A stretch of DNA of 64,000 nucleotides from Phycisphaeraceae bacterium D3-23 (GTDB taxonomy: Bacteria; Planctomycetota; Phycisphaerae; Phycisphaerales; Phycisphaeraceae): the NCBI GenBank assembly GCA_039555135.1, contig CP114179.1, positions 4,030,001 through 4,094,000 of the forward strand, read 5' to 3'. Below, piece after piece: positions 25,973 through 35,946 of this stretch. Numbering within the stretch: the stretch's first letter is position 1; every line of letters begins with the position of its first letter. The position numbers and the translations under genes are program-made. The notes beneath the pieces were generated by a model that was given only the letters and a program-made list of their open reading frames with translations, had not been told where the DNA came from and searched no databases.

Positions 25973-27848
25973 GGTGCTCAGTAAAACCGGTCAGTTCCTC
26001 AAGGTCGTCTGGCGGCGCGGCGGGGATCTCGTGGTCGTCGTCTTGATCGTGCTGGCGATCGGCCTGGGCTTTGTGCTCCGTGGCGGCGACGGGTCGGGCG
26101 GCGCATCCGCGACGAGCGGCGAGGAGCAGTGGTACACCTGCTCGATGCACCCGGATGTCCGCCTGCCCAACCCCGACGACCTGTGCCCGATCTGCAATAT
26201 GGCGCTGATCCCGGTTGGCGCAGACGCCTCGGCAGCGCTCGGCCCACGCGAAGTCTCGCTCACACCCGAAGCCGCGGCACTCATCAATGTCGAGATGCTG
26301 CCGGTCCAGCGGCGGTTCCTCGAACGCCCCGTCCGCATGGTCGGACGGATCGCGGTGGACGAGACGCGCCTGTCCTATATCACGGCCTACATGCCAGGTC
26401 GGCTTGATCGCCTGTATGTCGATTACACCGGGGTTCGGGTCCGCGAAGGCGACCACCTCGCCGAGATCTACAGCCCCGAACTGCTTGTCGCGCAGCAGGA
26501 ACTGATCAATGCTCATGCCGCCGTCGAATCGCTACGGCCCGATGCGCCGGAGGCCGTCCGCCGCACGAACACGCTTCTGTTACGCACGGCCCGAGACAAG
26601 CTGCGGCTGCTTGGCCTGACCCGCGAGCAGATCGACGCGATCGCACAGAGCGGCGAATCTACTGACCACATCACGCTCTATGCACCCAATAGCGGCATCG
26701 TGACCGAACGCTCCGTCTCCGAGGGCAGCTACGTCAAGGAGGGAGACCGGCTGTACACCCTGGCCGACCTCTCCCGCGTCTGGCTGATGCTTGATGCCTA
26801 CGAATCCGACCTGGCCTGGCTGCGTTATGGTCAATCGGTTTCGTTCACCGTCGAGCCGTTTGGCGACGAGGCCTTCACCGGTCAGGTCGCGTTTATCAGC
26901 CCGGTCTTGGATGAACAGACGCGGACCGTCCGGGTCCGGGTCAATGTCGAGAACCCCCGTGGTCGGCTGCGCCCGGGCATGTTCGCGCGGGGCGAGGTCG
27001 ATGCCCTGGTCGCCGATGGCGGTCGGGTCGTCGCGCCCGAACTCGCGGGCAAATGGATCTCTCCGATGCACCCGGAGATCGTGAAAGACGGGCCGGGGAC
27101 CTGCGACATCTGCGGGATGCCGCTGGTGCGGGTCGAGGACCTGGGTTACGAGCCGATCGAGGCGGACGCGGTCGAGCCGCCGCTGGTTGTTCCCCAGAGC
27201 GCGGTCCTGCGCACGGGGGAACGCGGTGTGGTGTATGTGCAGACCGGGACGCGCGACGAACCGAAGTTTGAGGGCCGTGTGGTTCAGTTGGGCCCATCCG
27301 GCGATGGGTATCTGATCGTGACCGAAGGGCTGGCGGAGGGCGAACTTGTCGCGGTACGGGGCAACTTCCTGATCGACAGCGCGCTGCAGATCCAGGCCAA
27401 GCCCAGCATGATGAACCAGGACGGGACCCCCGGAGGCGGCGGCGATATGGCAGGCGGTCATGCGGGCCATGCGATGCCAAGCATGGGGGCTGGTGCGGCC
27501 GATGCGTCGGGTTACTACGTCCCGCCCATGCCGACGGCCTCGATGCGTGAAGGGCTTCCACGCCTGCTTTCGCAGTACGAACAGGCGAAGCAGGCGGTGT
27601 GGGGCAGCGACCTGACCGAGGCCCGCAACGCGATGCGTGACCTGCGCAAAGCGTTCACCGCGATGCCCGAGTCCGCACCGGCTGACGACCCGCTGGCAGA
27701 GACCTGGGGCACGGTACGCCCGGGCATCGAATCGGGCCTGCGTGAATCATTAGCTGCACGCGACCTGGCGGCGCTGCGTTCCGCATTCGAGACGATCCGT
27801 GACCACGTCACCCCGCTCATCGAAACAGACGGGGGCAGCGGTGAGTGA
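25965..27848 (+). CDS. cusB: RND efflux periplasmic adaptor with two heavy-metal-binding domains (CusB-like)
   Basis: The 627-residue membrane fusion protein has one N-terminal membrane segment (VVVVLIVLAIGLGFVLRGG). It contains two copies of a zinc-ribbon-like metal-binding domain: YTCSMHPDVRLPNPDDLCPI (about 57-85) and, in the middle of the protein, WISPMHPEIVKDGPGTCDIC (about 363-395). Between them are the barrel-sandwich hybrid (TAYMPGRLDRLYVDYTGVRV) and an RND-adaptor beta barrel. A Met/His-rich tail (HAGHAMPSMGAG) precedes a helical C-terminal domain. The middle second metal domain is unusual. Its start overlaps the TolC gene and its stop overlaps the GTG start of cusA. Confidence 0.92.
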   Translation: MNKVLSKTGQFLKVVWRRGGDLVVVVLIVLAIGLGFVLRGGDGSGGASATSGEEQWYTCSMHPDVRLPNPDDLCPICNMALIPVGADASAALGPREVSLTPEAAALINVEMLPVQRRFLERPVRMVGRIAVDETRLSYITAYMPGRLDRLYVDYTGVRVREGDHLAEIYSPELLVAQQELINAHAAVESLRPDAPEAVRRTNTLLLRTARDKLRLLGLTREQIDAIAQSGESTDHITLYAPNSGIVTERSVSEGSYVKEGDRLYTLADLSRVWLMLDAYESDLAWLRYGQSVSFTVEPFGDEAFTGQVAFISPVLDEQTRTVRVRVNVENPRGRLRPGMFARGEVDALVADGGRVVAPELAGKWISPMHPEIVKDGPGTCDICGMPLVRVEDLGYEPIEADAVEPPLVVPQSAVLRTGERGVVYVQTGTRDEPKFEGRVVQLGPSGDGYLIVTEGLAEGELVAVRGNFLIDSALQIQAKPSMMNQDGTPGGGGDMAGGHAGHAMPSMGAGAADASGYYVPPMPTASMREGLPRLLSQYEQAKQAVWGSDLTEARNAMRDLRKAFTAMPESAPADDPLAETWGTVRPGIESGLRESLAARDLAALRSAFETIRDHVTPLIETDGGSGE

Positions 27849-30800
27849 CCCCACACACTCGATCGTCGGTCGGCTCATCGGGTTCTGCCTCCATCAGAAG
27901 CTGGTCGTCCTGTTGGCCGCGGTGCTCCTGGTCGGCTGGGGGGTCCTCGTCGCGCCATTCGACTGGGACATCTCGGGCGTGGACCGAGACCCCGTGCCGG
28001 TCGATGCGATCCCCGACCTTGGCGAGAACCAGCAGATCGTCTTCACCCCCTGGCCCGGGCACAGCCCGCAGGATATCGAGGACCAAGTCACCTTCCCCCT
28101 GACGACGGCACTCCAGGGCGTGCCTGGCGTCAAGAGCATCCGCAGCTACTCGTACTTTGGCTTTTCGTCGATCTATGTCATCTTCGAAGAGGACATCGAC
28201 TTCTACTGGTCGCGCAGCCGACTGCTCGAAAAACTCGCATCCCTCCCTGCCGGGACACTGCCGCCGGACATCAAGCCGACGCTCGGCCCCGATGCGACCG
28301 GGCTGGGCCAGGTCTTCTGGTACACGCTCGAAGGCCGTGACCCGGATGGCAACCCGGCGGGCGGCTGGGACCCGGCGGAGCTGCGGTCGATCCAGGACTT
28401 CTACCTGCGTTACGCGCTCGCCGCCGCCGAAGGCGTCTCCGAGGCCGCGTCGGTCGGGGGGTTTGTCCGCGAGTACCAGGTCGATGTCGATCCCGACGCG
28501 ATGCACGCCTACGGCGTCTCGCTGGATGATGTCTACCGCGCGATCGCCAACGCCAACCTCGATGTCTCGGCGGGCACGATCGAGGACAACGGCGTCGAGT
28601 ACATGATCCGTGGACTTGGCTTTATCGACTCGACGGAGGAGTTGTCGCAGGCGGTGGTCAAGGCCAGCGACGGCGCGCCGATCACCGTCGCCGATGTCGG
28701 CGTCGTGACGCTGGGCCCCGCCGAACGCCGGGGCGTGCTTGACAAGAACGGTGCCGAAGCCGTTGGCGGTGTCGTCACTGCACGCTATGGCGAGAACCCG
28801 CTGAAGACATTGATCAGCATCCATGAAACGCTCGATGAGGTCGCGCCAGGTCTGCCGCGCAAGCCCGTCATCGACTGGCAGCAGGTCACGCCCGATGAAG
28901 TCCGCGCTTTTGCCCGTGAGAACGGGATCGACCCCTTCGCGGACGACGGCCTGACGCTCAACCACGCTGCCTGGCTGGCCTGGTTGGATATGCATAACCC
29001 CGAGCACTGGCCCGAATGGATCACGACAAGCCAGGTCACGGTTGTCCCGTTCTACGACCGCTCTTCGCTGATCTTCGAGACACTCGATACGCTCAACAAC
29101 GCGCTGCTCCAGCAAGTGCTGGTCACGATCATCGTCGTGTTGGTGATGGTCTTCCACCTCCGCAGCAGCCTGCTTATCAGTCTGATGCTGCCGACGACCG
29201 TGCTCTTCACCTTCATCGCGATGAAGGTGTTCGGGGTGGATGCGAATGTCGTCGCCCTCGCGGGTATCGCTATCGCCATTGGCACAGTTGTGGACATGGG
29301 GATCGTCCTAACCGAGAACATCCTCAACCACCTCAAGGAAGCCGACGCAGACGAACGCAGTATCGACGTCATCCACCGCGCCTCGGCCGAGGTCGGCTCG
29401 GCTGTGCTGACTGCGGTGATGACGACAGTCGTCGGGTTCCTCCCGGTCTTCGCGATGGTCGGGGCCGAGGGCAAACTGTTCAAGCCGCTTGCGTTCACTA
29501 AGACCTTCGCACTGGTGGCGTCGATCATCATCGCGCTGACCATTCTCCCGCCACTGGCGCACCTGATCTTGGGCTATCGGCCGAAGCTGAAGCTGCCCGA
29601 GCGATGGATGCGTGTCGGTCGGATCGGGTCGAGCATCCTGGCGGCGGCGTTCGTGGCCGTGCTGCTTGCCGGGGAGTGGGAGCCGTTGGGGCCGCAGCAC
29701 GGCATGGGGCGTAACCTACTTTTTGTGCTGCTTGCGATCGGTGGACTCTTGCTCTTGTTCCGCCTGTTCATCCTCGCCTACGGGCCGATCCTCGGCTGGT
29801 GTCTCCGGCATAAGCTTGTTTTCCTGACCATGCCCGCGCTGCTGCTGGTGATGGGCGCATTCATCTGGTTGGGGGCCGACCGGCTGCTGGGCTGGACGCC
29901 GCAGACGGTGCGCGAATCCCAGAGCTACGCCGCCCTGGACAACCAGTTTCCTGGGCTCGGCAGAGAGTTCATGCCCGCGCTGGACGAGGGCTCGTTCCTC
30001 TACATGCCGACCACCATGCCGCACGCCTCGATCGGTGAGGCAAGCGATGCGCTCCAGAAACTCGACGCCGCGATCGCCGCCGTGCCGGAGGTCGAGCTGG
30101 TGGTCGGCAAGATCGGACGTGCCGAGACCCCGCTCGACCCCGCGCCGATCTCGATGGTCGAGACCGTCATCCACTACATCCCCGAATACGAACTGGATGA
30201 CAACGGCCGACGGGTCACCTATCGCTACGACCGAGAGGACGACCGCTTTGAGCGCGACGCAGCGGGCAACCTGATCCCGGACCCTGATGGCCGACCCTTC
30301 CGTCAATGGCGAGACCACATCCAGACCCCCGACGACATCTGGACCGAGATCCAGGACGCCGCACAGCTCACCGGCGTCACCAGCGCCCCCAAGCTTCAGC
30401 CCATCGAGACCCGGCAGGTCATGCTCCAGACCGGCATGCGCGCCCCGTTCGGCGTCAAGGTCTACGGCCCGGACCTGGACACCATCGAGCGGGTCGGTTT
30501 CGAGATCGAACGTATCCTCCGCGAAACCGAGGGCGTCAATAGCGCCACCGTCAACGCCGACCGCATCGTCGGCACGCCCTACCTGGAAATCATCCCCGAC
30601 CGCGAAGCAATCGCTCGGTACAACCTCAATATCGCCGACGTGCAGCGCGTGATCCAGGTCGCCATCGGCGGCCGAACCGTGACAACCAGTGTTGAGGGCA
30701 GGGAACGCTACGCCATCCGCGTCCGCTACATGCGCGAGCTTCGCGACCGGTTGGAGCGTTTTGAAGAGATTCTTGTACCCACCCCAATGGGGGCGCAGAT

Positions 30801-31629
30801 CCCGCTCACACAACTCGCCGAGGTCCAGTATGTCCAAGGGCCTCGGATGATTAAGAGCGAGGACACGGCCTTGGTCGGCTACGTCACTTTTGGTCCTGCC
30901 GAGGGATATGCAGAAGCCGATGTCGCCGATCGCGTCACCGAGGCCATCAGCGGCATCAGCGAGCCGGGCGTCCGCCTCAAACTCGCGGGCAACTTCGAGA
31001 ACCAGGCCCGCGCCGCCAGGACGCTCATGATCGTTCTCCCGGTCTCCCTTGTCCTGATCTTCATCATCCTGCACCTCCAGTTCAGAAAAATCACGACCTC
31101 CGCGCTGATCTTCACGGGGATCGCTGTCGCCTGGGCGGGCGGGTTCCTGCTGATCTGGCTATACGGGCAGCCCTGGTTCCTCGATGTCGAGGTCTTCGGC
31201 ACCAACCTCCGCGAGGTCTTCCAAGTCCGCCCGATCGCGCTGAGCATCGCCGTTTGGGTCGGCTTCCTCGCACTCTTCGGCATCGCCACCGACGACGGCG
31301 TCGTCATGGCGACCTACCTCAAGCAAAAGTTTGAGCAGGATAAGCCCGCGACCGTTGAAGAGATCCGCCAAGCAACACTCGAAGCTGGCATGCGCCGCGT
31401 GCGTCCGTGCCTGATGACGACCGCGACAACGATCCTCGCTCTACTGCCGGTCCTCACCGCAACAGGCCGCGGGGCCGACATCATGCTCCCCATGGCCCTG
31501 CCCAGCATCGGGGGGATGCTTATCGAGGTCGTCACGATGTTCCTGGTCCCGGTGCTGTACTGCACGCGCGAGGAATGGGTGCGTCCGCGCGGTGCATCCA
31601 ACACGGTCAAGTCTGAAAGCAAGTCCTAG
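27841..31629 (+). CDS. cusA: heavy-metal RND efflux permease, CusA type
   Basis: The proton-driven pump of 1262 residues starts at a GTG overlapping the cusB stop by eight bases. The TM4 motif AIAIGTVVDMGIVLTENI belongs to the Cu/Ag subgroup (HME4) rather than the DFG-x3-D form of CzcA. The Met-rich MLQTGMRAPFGVKV segment lines up with the copper-binding region of CusA. It is about 200 residues longer than CusA of enterobacteria because of two insertions: about 343-398 (with RENGIDPFADDGLTLNHAAW) and about 780-835 (with a charged YRYDREDDRFERDAAGNL). Twelve TM segments are otherwise present. Confidence 0.94.
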   Translation: MSDPTHSIVGRLIGFCLHQKLVVLLAAVLLVGWGVLVAPFDWDISGVDRDPVPVDAIPDLGENQQIVFTPWPGHSPQDIEDQVTFPLTTALQGVPGVKSIRSYSYFGFSSIYVIFEEDIDFYWSRSRLLEKLASLPAGTLPPDIKPTLGPDATGLGQVFWYTLEGRDPDGNPAGGWDPAELRSIQDFYLRYALAAAEGVSEAASVGGFVREYQVDVDPDAMHAYGVSLDDVYRAIANANLDVSAGTIEDNGVEYMIRGLGFIDSTEELSQAVVKASDGAPITVADVGVVTLGPAERRGVLDKNGAEAVGGVVTARYGENPLKTLISIHETLDEVAPGLPRKPVIDWQQVTPDEVRAFARENGIDPFADDGLTLNHAAWLAWLDMHNPEHWPEWITTSQVTVVPFYDRSSLIFETLDTLNNALLQQVLVTIIVVLVMVFHLRSSLLISLMLPTTVLFTFIAMKVFGVDANVVALAGIAIAIGTVVDMGIVLTENILNHLKEADADERSIDVIHRASAEVGSAVLTAVMTTVVGFLPVFAMVGAEGKLFKPLAFTKTFALVASIIIALTILPPLAHLILGYRPKLKLPERWMRVGRIGSSILAAAFVAVLLAGEWEPLGPQHGMGRNLLFVLLAIGGLLLLFRLFILAYGPILGWCLRHKLVFLTMPALLLVMGAFIWLGADRLLGWTPQTVRESQSYAALDNQFPGLGREFMPALDEGSFLYMPTTMPHASIGEASDALQKLDAAIAAVPEVELVVGKIGRAETPLDPAPISMVETVIHYIPEYELDDNGRRVTYRYDREDDRFERDAAGNLIPDPDGRPFRQWRDHIQTPDDIWTEIQDAAQLTGVTSAPKLQPIETRQVMLQTGMRAPFGVKVYGPDLDTIERVGFEIERILRETEGVNSATVNADRIVGTPYLEIIPDREAIARYNLNIADVQRVIQVAIGGRTVTTSVEGRERYAIRVRYMRELRDRLERFEEILVPTPMGAQIPLTQLAEVQYVQGPRMIKSEDTALVGYVTFGPAEGYAEADVADRVTEAISGISEPGVRLKLAGNFENQARAARTLMIVLPVSLVLIFIILHLQFRKITTSALIFTGIAVAWAGGFLLIWLYGQPWFLDVEVFGTNLREVFQVRPIALSIAVWVGFLALFGIATDDGVVMATYLKQKFEQDKPATVEEIRQATLEAGMRRVRPCLMTTATTILALLPVLTATGRGADIMLPMALPSIGGMLIEVVTMFLVPVLYCTREEWVRPRGASNTVKSESKS

Positions 31630-31643
31630 CAGCGGTAGCAGCC

Positions 31644-33134
31644 ATGAGGTCTATCAAGACAACCCTACTGCTCGCCGTCAACCTACCACTCATGGTTGGT
31701 TTCGCGGGGCTGCTGACGCTGGATTACCAACGCGAAGTCCACGACGGGCTGTCCACTAAGCAGACCGCATTGGCGGAGGAGGCGAAAATCCTGCTGCCCG
31801 CGGTCCTGGCCTTGGAACACCATGGGGGCCAGGAGGTCCAGCGGCTGGTCGATGACGCATGCCGACGCATGAGCGAGGAAGAATCTCCCGGCCACCATAT
31901 TGCAATACGACTCGGCGACCGGGTCTACCAGGCCCACTCCCATGGGCGGGGTTCGGAAGCGATGGTCGCAGCGATGGACCGTGCCGCAGACTCCGAAAGC
32001 CATACCAGCCAGATGGGAGAGCGCAGCATCGTGGTAGGTATGGAAAACGAGCAAGACGCAACCGTCTATGTCTCAGAGTTCACCGACGTGATCATGCGGG
32101 AGGCGAGACAGCGGCTCGTCAAGCGGTTCTTGAGTATCTCTGCGATCGGCGTACTGATCGCGGTGCTGATCAACTACTTTCTGGTACGGCTAGTAACCCG
32201 CCCCGCAGCTTCTCTCTCCCAAACGGTACATCGGATTGCCGGGGGTGAAGTCGGTCTAACGGCGGAGCAATACGGAACTCGTGAGTTCAGTGCGGTATCG
32301 AGTGAGTTATCTGCAATGAGTACCGCACTCGCGAAAGCCGACCGGCAACGTCAGGCCCAGTTGGCACTGGCACGCAGGATTCAGCAGAAACTGCTTCCGG
32401 ATATCTCTTCGCTTGACCTCATCGATGTTAACTATGTTCATCGCCAAGCCGAGGAGGTCGGTGGCGACTTCTTCGACATCCTTCCGATGGGTGAGGGCCG
32501 ATTCCTCATGTGCCTGGCGGATACGACTGGGCACGGCATCCCCGCCGCGATGAGCGCGGCGATGCTGAAAGTGCTGATCCAGACCGCAGCCAAGAGCGGG
32601 GAAACGCCCGAGAGGATGCTGACGCGCATCAACCGCGGCTTCTATGAGGTCACGCCCGACGAGGTCTTTGCCACTATGGCTCTCTGTGTGATTGATACCA
32701 GTCGGCAAGGTCTCTTCTATACCAGTGCTGGACACGAATCCAGCTATCTGTTGAAGCCAGACGGCGGCATGACCGTTCTCGAATCGACAGGCATACTGCT
32801 TGGAGTCGATCAATCAGCGAACTGGTCAGTCAGTCGGTATCCGTTTGCTCCGGGTGATCAACTCATGCTTGTTACGGATGGTGTAACCGAGGCGATGAGC
32901 CGGGAGGGTTCCCTGTATGGGCGGGAGGCCTTGCGGCAAACGGCACTTCGTTCTTGCGGCATCACCGGCTCGGGGCTCGTCAATGCCATCATGGCCGACG
33001 TGCAAACCCATCTGGATGGCGAGGTGCTCACCGACGACCTCACCCTGGTCGTGGTTGGGATCAAGCCGAGTAAACAAGCAACAGCAGAACGGGCCCCCTC
33101 ACATCGTCCAACGGAGCAGCCCCATGGCCACTGA
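31644..33134 (+). CDS. SpoIIE-type serine phosphatase with periplasmic sensor and HAMP
   Basis: The 496-residue protein has a TM segment near the start ([19 protein letters not shown]), a periplasmic region of about 120 residues and a second TM segment ([19 protein letters not shown], about 148-166). A HAMP domain follows, then a PP2C-like SpoIIE phosphatase domain with [24 protein letters not shown] (metal-binding Asp and DxxGHG) and LVTDGVTEA. Such enzymes reset anti-anti-sigma factors in partner-switching. The gene starts 14 bases after cusA and its stop overlaps the start of the copper ATPase gene, so it is embedded in the resistance operon. The target is unknown. Confidence 0.92.
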   Translation: MRSIKTTLLLAVNLPLMVGFAGLLTLDYQREVHDGLSTKQTALAEEAKILLPAVLALEHHGGQEVQRLVDDACRRMSEEESPGHHIAIRLGDRVYQAHSHGRGSEAMVAAMDRAADSESHTSQMGERSIVVGMENEQDATVYVSEFTDVIMREARQRLVKRFLSISAIGVLIAVLINYFLVRLVTRPAASLSQTVHRIAGGEVGLTAEQYGTREFSAVSSELSAMSTALAKADRQRQAQLALARRIQQKLLPDISSLDLIDVNYVHRQAEEVGGDFFDILPMGEGRFLMCLADTTGHGIPAAMSAAMLKVLIQTAAKSGETPERMLTRINRGFYEVTPDEVFATMALCVIDTSRQGLFYTSAGHESSYLLKPDGGMTVLESTGILLGVDQSANWSVSRYPFAPGDQLMLVTDGVTEAMSREGSLYGREALRQTALRSCGITGSGLVNAIMADVQTHLDGEVLTDDLTLVVVGIKPSKQATAERAPSHRPTEQPHGH

Positions 33135-35424
33135 CCCGGTCTGCGGTATGACGGTAGACCCACAGAAGAGCGCGTACCCCCTTCAACACGCGGGCACGAC
33201 CTATCACTTCTGTAGTGCAAGCTGTCACGGGCGTTTCCTGGACGACCCAGGTCGCTATATCAATGCTGATCCCGCTTCAATGCCCGAGCCCCCGCCATCG
33301 CCCGGTACGCAATACACCTGCCCGATGCACCCCGAGATTGTCCGGGAAGGCCCAGGCGATTGCCCGATCTGCGGCATGGCGCTCGAGCCCATGACCTTCT
33401 CCGCGTCGGACGAGCCGGACGACACCGAACTGCGGAGCATGACGCGGCGGTTCTGGTGGTGCGCCGTGCTGACGCTCCCGGTCCTGGTGGTCGCGATGGG
33501 CCGACATCTCCCCGGCTCTCCACTGGACGGGTTGAGTCACGGGGGCTTGGACTGGATCGAGTTGCTCTTCTCGACCCCGGTCGTGCTTTGGGGTGGCTGG
33601 CCGTTCTTCACCAAGGGATACCGTTCCATCCTCACCGTGAAGCTCAACATGTTTACGCTGATCTCGATCGGGGTCGCCGCCGCATGTGGGTACAGCGTGG
33701 TCGCGGTACTCTTCCCTGGCCTATTCCCCGACTCGTTCCGAGGGGATTCGGGCAGTGTTGGCGTCTACTTCGAGGCCGCCGCGGTGATCGTGACGCTCGT
33801 CCTGCTCGGGCAGGTCCTGGAACTCCGCGCCCGCCGGGCAACGAGCGGCGCGATCCGGGCCCTTCTGGACCTGGCGGCGAATACCGCAACGCGGGTCGGC
33901 GCGGACGGGAGCGTAGAAGTGGTCTCCCTCGACGCCGTCCAGATCGGTGACATTCTCCGCGTCCGCCCCGGTGAAAAGGTGCCCGTGGATGGGACTGTGG
34001 TGGAAGGCAAGAGCAGTATCGACGAGTCGATGATCACCGGCGAGCCCATGCCTGTCACCAAGCAGACGGGCGACGCCGTGACGGGTGCGACGGTGAACCA
34101 GACCGGAAGTTTCGTGATGAAGGCCCAGCGGGTCGGCGGGGAAACCCTGCTTTCGCAGATCGTGCAGATGGTCTCGCAGGCCCAGCGCAGCCGGGCACCG
34201 ATCCAAGGCGTCGCCGACCTGATGGCGGGCTACTTTGTCCCGGTTGTTCTACTGGTTGCAGCCGTGACCTTTGTTGTCTGGGCGGCTTGGGGGCCTGAGC
34301 CAGCCATGGCTTATGCCGTCGTCAACGCGGTCGCCGTGCTGATCATCGCCTGCCCGTGTGCCCTTGGCCTGGCGACGCCGATGTCGATCATGGTCGGAGT
34401 AGGCCGCGGAGCGCAGGCCGGGATCCTCGTCAAGAATGCCGAAGTGCTCGAGCTGATGGAGAAGGTAGACGTGTTGGTCGTCGATAAGACCGGCACGCTC
34501 ACGGAAGGCAAGCCCAAGCTGGTGAGCGTCGAGCCCAACGCCGGTTTCGACGAGTCAACGCTGCTGCGGCTCGCCGCGACGCTTGAACGCAACAGCGAAC
34601 ACCCGCTGGCTGAGGCAATCGTCCGTGGCGCGGAGCAGCGCGGCACCGAACTCGCCAGGGTCGAGGATTTCGAGTCTGTTACGGGCAAGGGGGTCCGAGG
34701 GCGAGTAGCAGGACACGATGTCGCGCTGGGCAACCAAGCCATGATGAAAGTGCTATCCGTGGATGTTGGCGCGTTGGTAACCCGAAGCGAATCATTGCGC
34801 GCCGAGGGACAGACGGTGATGTTCGTCGCGATCGACGGCCGATCTGCGGGCTTGCTGGGCGTGGCGGACCCGATCAAGGCCACGACGAAGGAGGCGATTC
34901 GTATGCTGCACGACAGTGGGATCAAGATCACCATGCTGACGGGTGACAGCAAGACCACCGCCCAGGCCGTCGCGAGGCAGCTTGGGATCGACAGCGTCCA
35001 GGCCGATGTCCTGCCCGACCAGAAGGCCGAGGCCGTCCGCAAGTTGCAGGCCCAGGGCAAGCGCGTTGCGATGGCGGGTGACGGAATCAACGATGCGCCA
35101 GCACTGGCACAGGCCGATGTCGGGATCGCCATGGGGACCGGGACCGATGTGGCCATCGAATCTGCGGGAGTGACGCTGGTCAAGGGCGACCTCCTGGGCA
35201 TCGCCAAGTGCCGGTCCCTCAGCCGAACGACGATGCGGAACATCCGGCAGAACCTGTTCTTCGCGTTCCTCTACAACATCGCGGGCGTCCCGATCGCGGC
35301 CGGTGTGCTCTACCCGCTCTTCGGCCTGCTCCTGTCGCCGATGATCGCCGCCGCCGCCATGACACTGAGCAGCGTCTCGGTGGTCGGCAACGCCCTGCGC
35401 CTGCGTCGGGCCCGGCTTGCGTAG
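33124..35424 (+). CDS. copA: copper-type P1B ATPase with YHS and heavy-metal-binding N-terminal domains
   Basis: The 766-residue ATPase has a YHS domain (DPVCGMTVD, about 4-46), then a heavy-metal-binding ribbon ([20 protein letters not shown], about 63-90). The core includes the CPC transport motif at residues 410-412, the phosphorylated DKTGT at Asp454 and [21 protein letters not shown] classic HMA domain is absent. CPC places it with Cu+/Ag+ exporters. Its start lies within the last codons of the SpoIIE gene (overlap 11 bases). A second, CcoI-type copper ATPase occurs at 60663-63197. Confidence 0.95.
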   Translation: MATDPVCGMTVDPQKSAYPLQHAGTTYHFCSASCHGRFLDDPGRYINADPASMPEPPPSPGTQYTCPMHPEIVREGPGDCPICGMALEPMTFSASDEPDDTELRSMTRRFWWCAVLTLPVLVVAMGRHLPGSPLDGLSHGGLDWIELLFSTPVVLWGGWPFFTKGYRSILTVKLNMFTLISIGVAAACGYSVVAVLFPGLFPDSFRGDSGSVGVYFEAAAVIVTLVLLGQVLELRARRATSGAIRALLDLAANTATRVGADGSVEVVSLDAVQIGDILRVRPGEKVPVDGTVVEGKSSIDESMITGEPMPVTKQTGDAVTGATVNQTGSFVMKAQRVGGETLLSQIVQMVSQAQRSRAPIQGVADLMAGYFVPVVLLVAAVTFVVWAAWGPEPAMAYAVVNAVAVLIIACPCALGLATPMSIMVGVGRGAQAGILVKNAEVLELMEKVDVLVVDKTGTLTEGKPKLVSVEPNAGFDESTLLRLAATLERNSEHPLAEAIVRGAEQRGTELARVEDFESVTGKGVRGRVAGHDVALGNQAMMKVLSVDVGALVTRSESLRAEGQTVMFVAIDGRSAGLLGVADPIKATTKEAIRMLHDSGIKITMLTGDSKTTAQAVARQLGIDSVQADVLPDQKAEAVRKLQAQGKRVAMAGDGINDAPALAQADVGIAMGTGTDVAIESAGVTLVKGDLLGIAKCRSLSRTTMRNIRQNLFFAFLYNIAGVPIAAGVLYPLFGLLLSPMIAAAAMTLSSVSVVGNALRLRRARLA

Positions 35425-35447
35425 CCAATGATCAAGGAGATGAACCG

Positions 35448-35906
35448 ATGCCGCTCACAATCGCGATGAGTATCGCCCTGGTACTCCTGACCACGGGGAT
35501 CCACCTTGTCTTCTTCTCGACGATTGCGCGTGCCGGTAACCCGCGCGCCCAAATCTCTGACCTGCGGTTCTACTACCTCATGCTCGGGATATTCGGGGTC
35601 CACCTGATCGACATCGCTCTCTACGCCTTCGCCTACTATCTGGCCTCCGATGTGTTTGGGATCGGGGCGCTGGAGGGATCGCCATCGGAAGGGGCACTTG
35701 GCCATTTCTACGCCTCCGCCGTGATCTACACGACGCTGGGCTTTGGGGATGTCTTGCCACAGGGACACATGCGATGCCTCGTCGCCACCGAATCGCTCAA
35801 CGGGCTCTTGTTTATCGCATGGTCGGCGTCCTTCATGTTCGCGGCGATGGGGCGGACCTTACAGCAGCCAGAAGCCGAACCCCGTCGCCCCGCCCGAGAG
35901 TCCTGA
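35448..35906 (+). CDS. two-TM ion channel family protein
   Basis: A 152-residue protein with AAGGAGATG-type Shine-Dalgarno upstream of the ATG at 35448. It has hydrophobic segments (IAMSIALVLLTTGIHLVFF, YYLMLGIFGVHLIDIALYAF and LLFIAWSASFMFAAMG) and a pore-like loop YTTLGFGDVLPQGHMR between the last two. TLGFGD is a variant of the TxGYGD potassium filter, as in Ion_trans_2 family channels. It sits between copA and an APC permease in the same direction. A membrane potential or K+ role during metal stress is a guess. Confidence 0.7.
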   Translation: MPLTIAMSIALVLLTTGIHLVFFSTIARAGNPRAQISDLRFYYLMLGIFGVHLIDIALYAFAYYLASDVFGIGALEGSPSEGALGHFYASAVIYTTLGFGDVLPQGHMRCLVATESLNGLLFIAWSASFMFAAMGRTLQQPEAEPRRPARES

Positions 35907-35946
35907 CGGGCCTCGAATACTACAGAGAATCACGAGCCCTCCAGAT

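Noticed and set aside
26580-27470. Minus-strand frame of 296 codons opposite cusB
   Set aside because: Typical GC-rich antisense shadow with no recognisable domain.
29716-31074. Minus-strand frame of 452 codons opposite cusA
   Set aside because: Antisense shadow of a well-supported RND pump.
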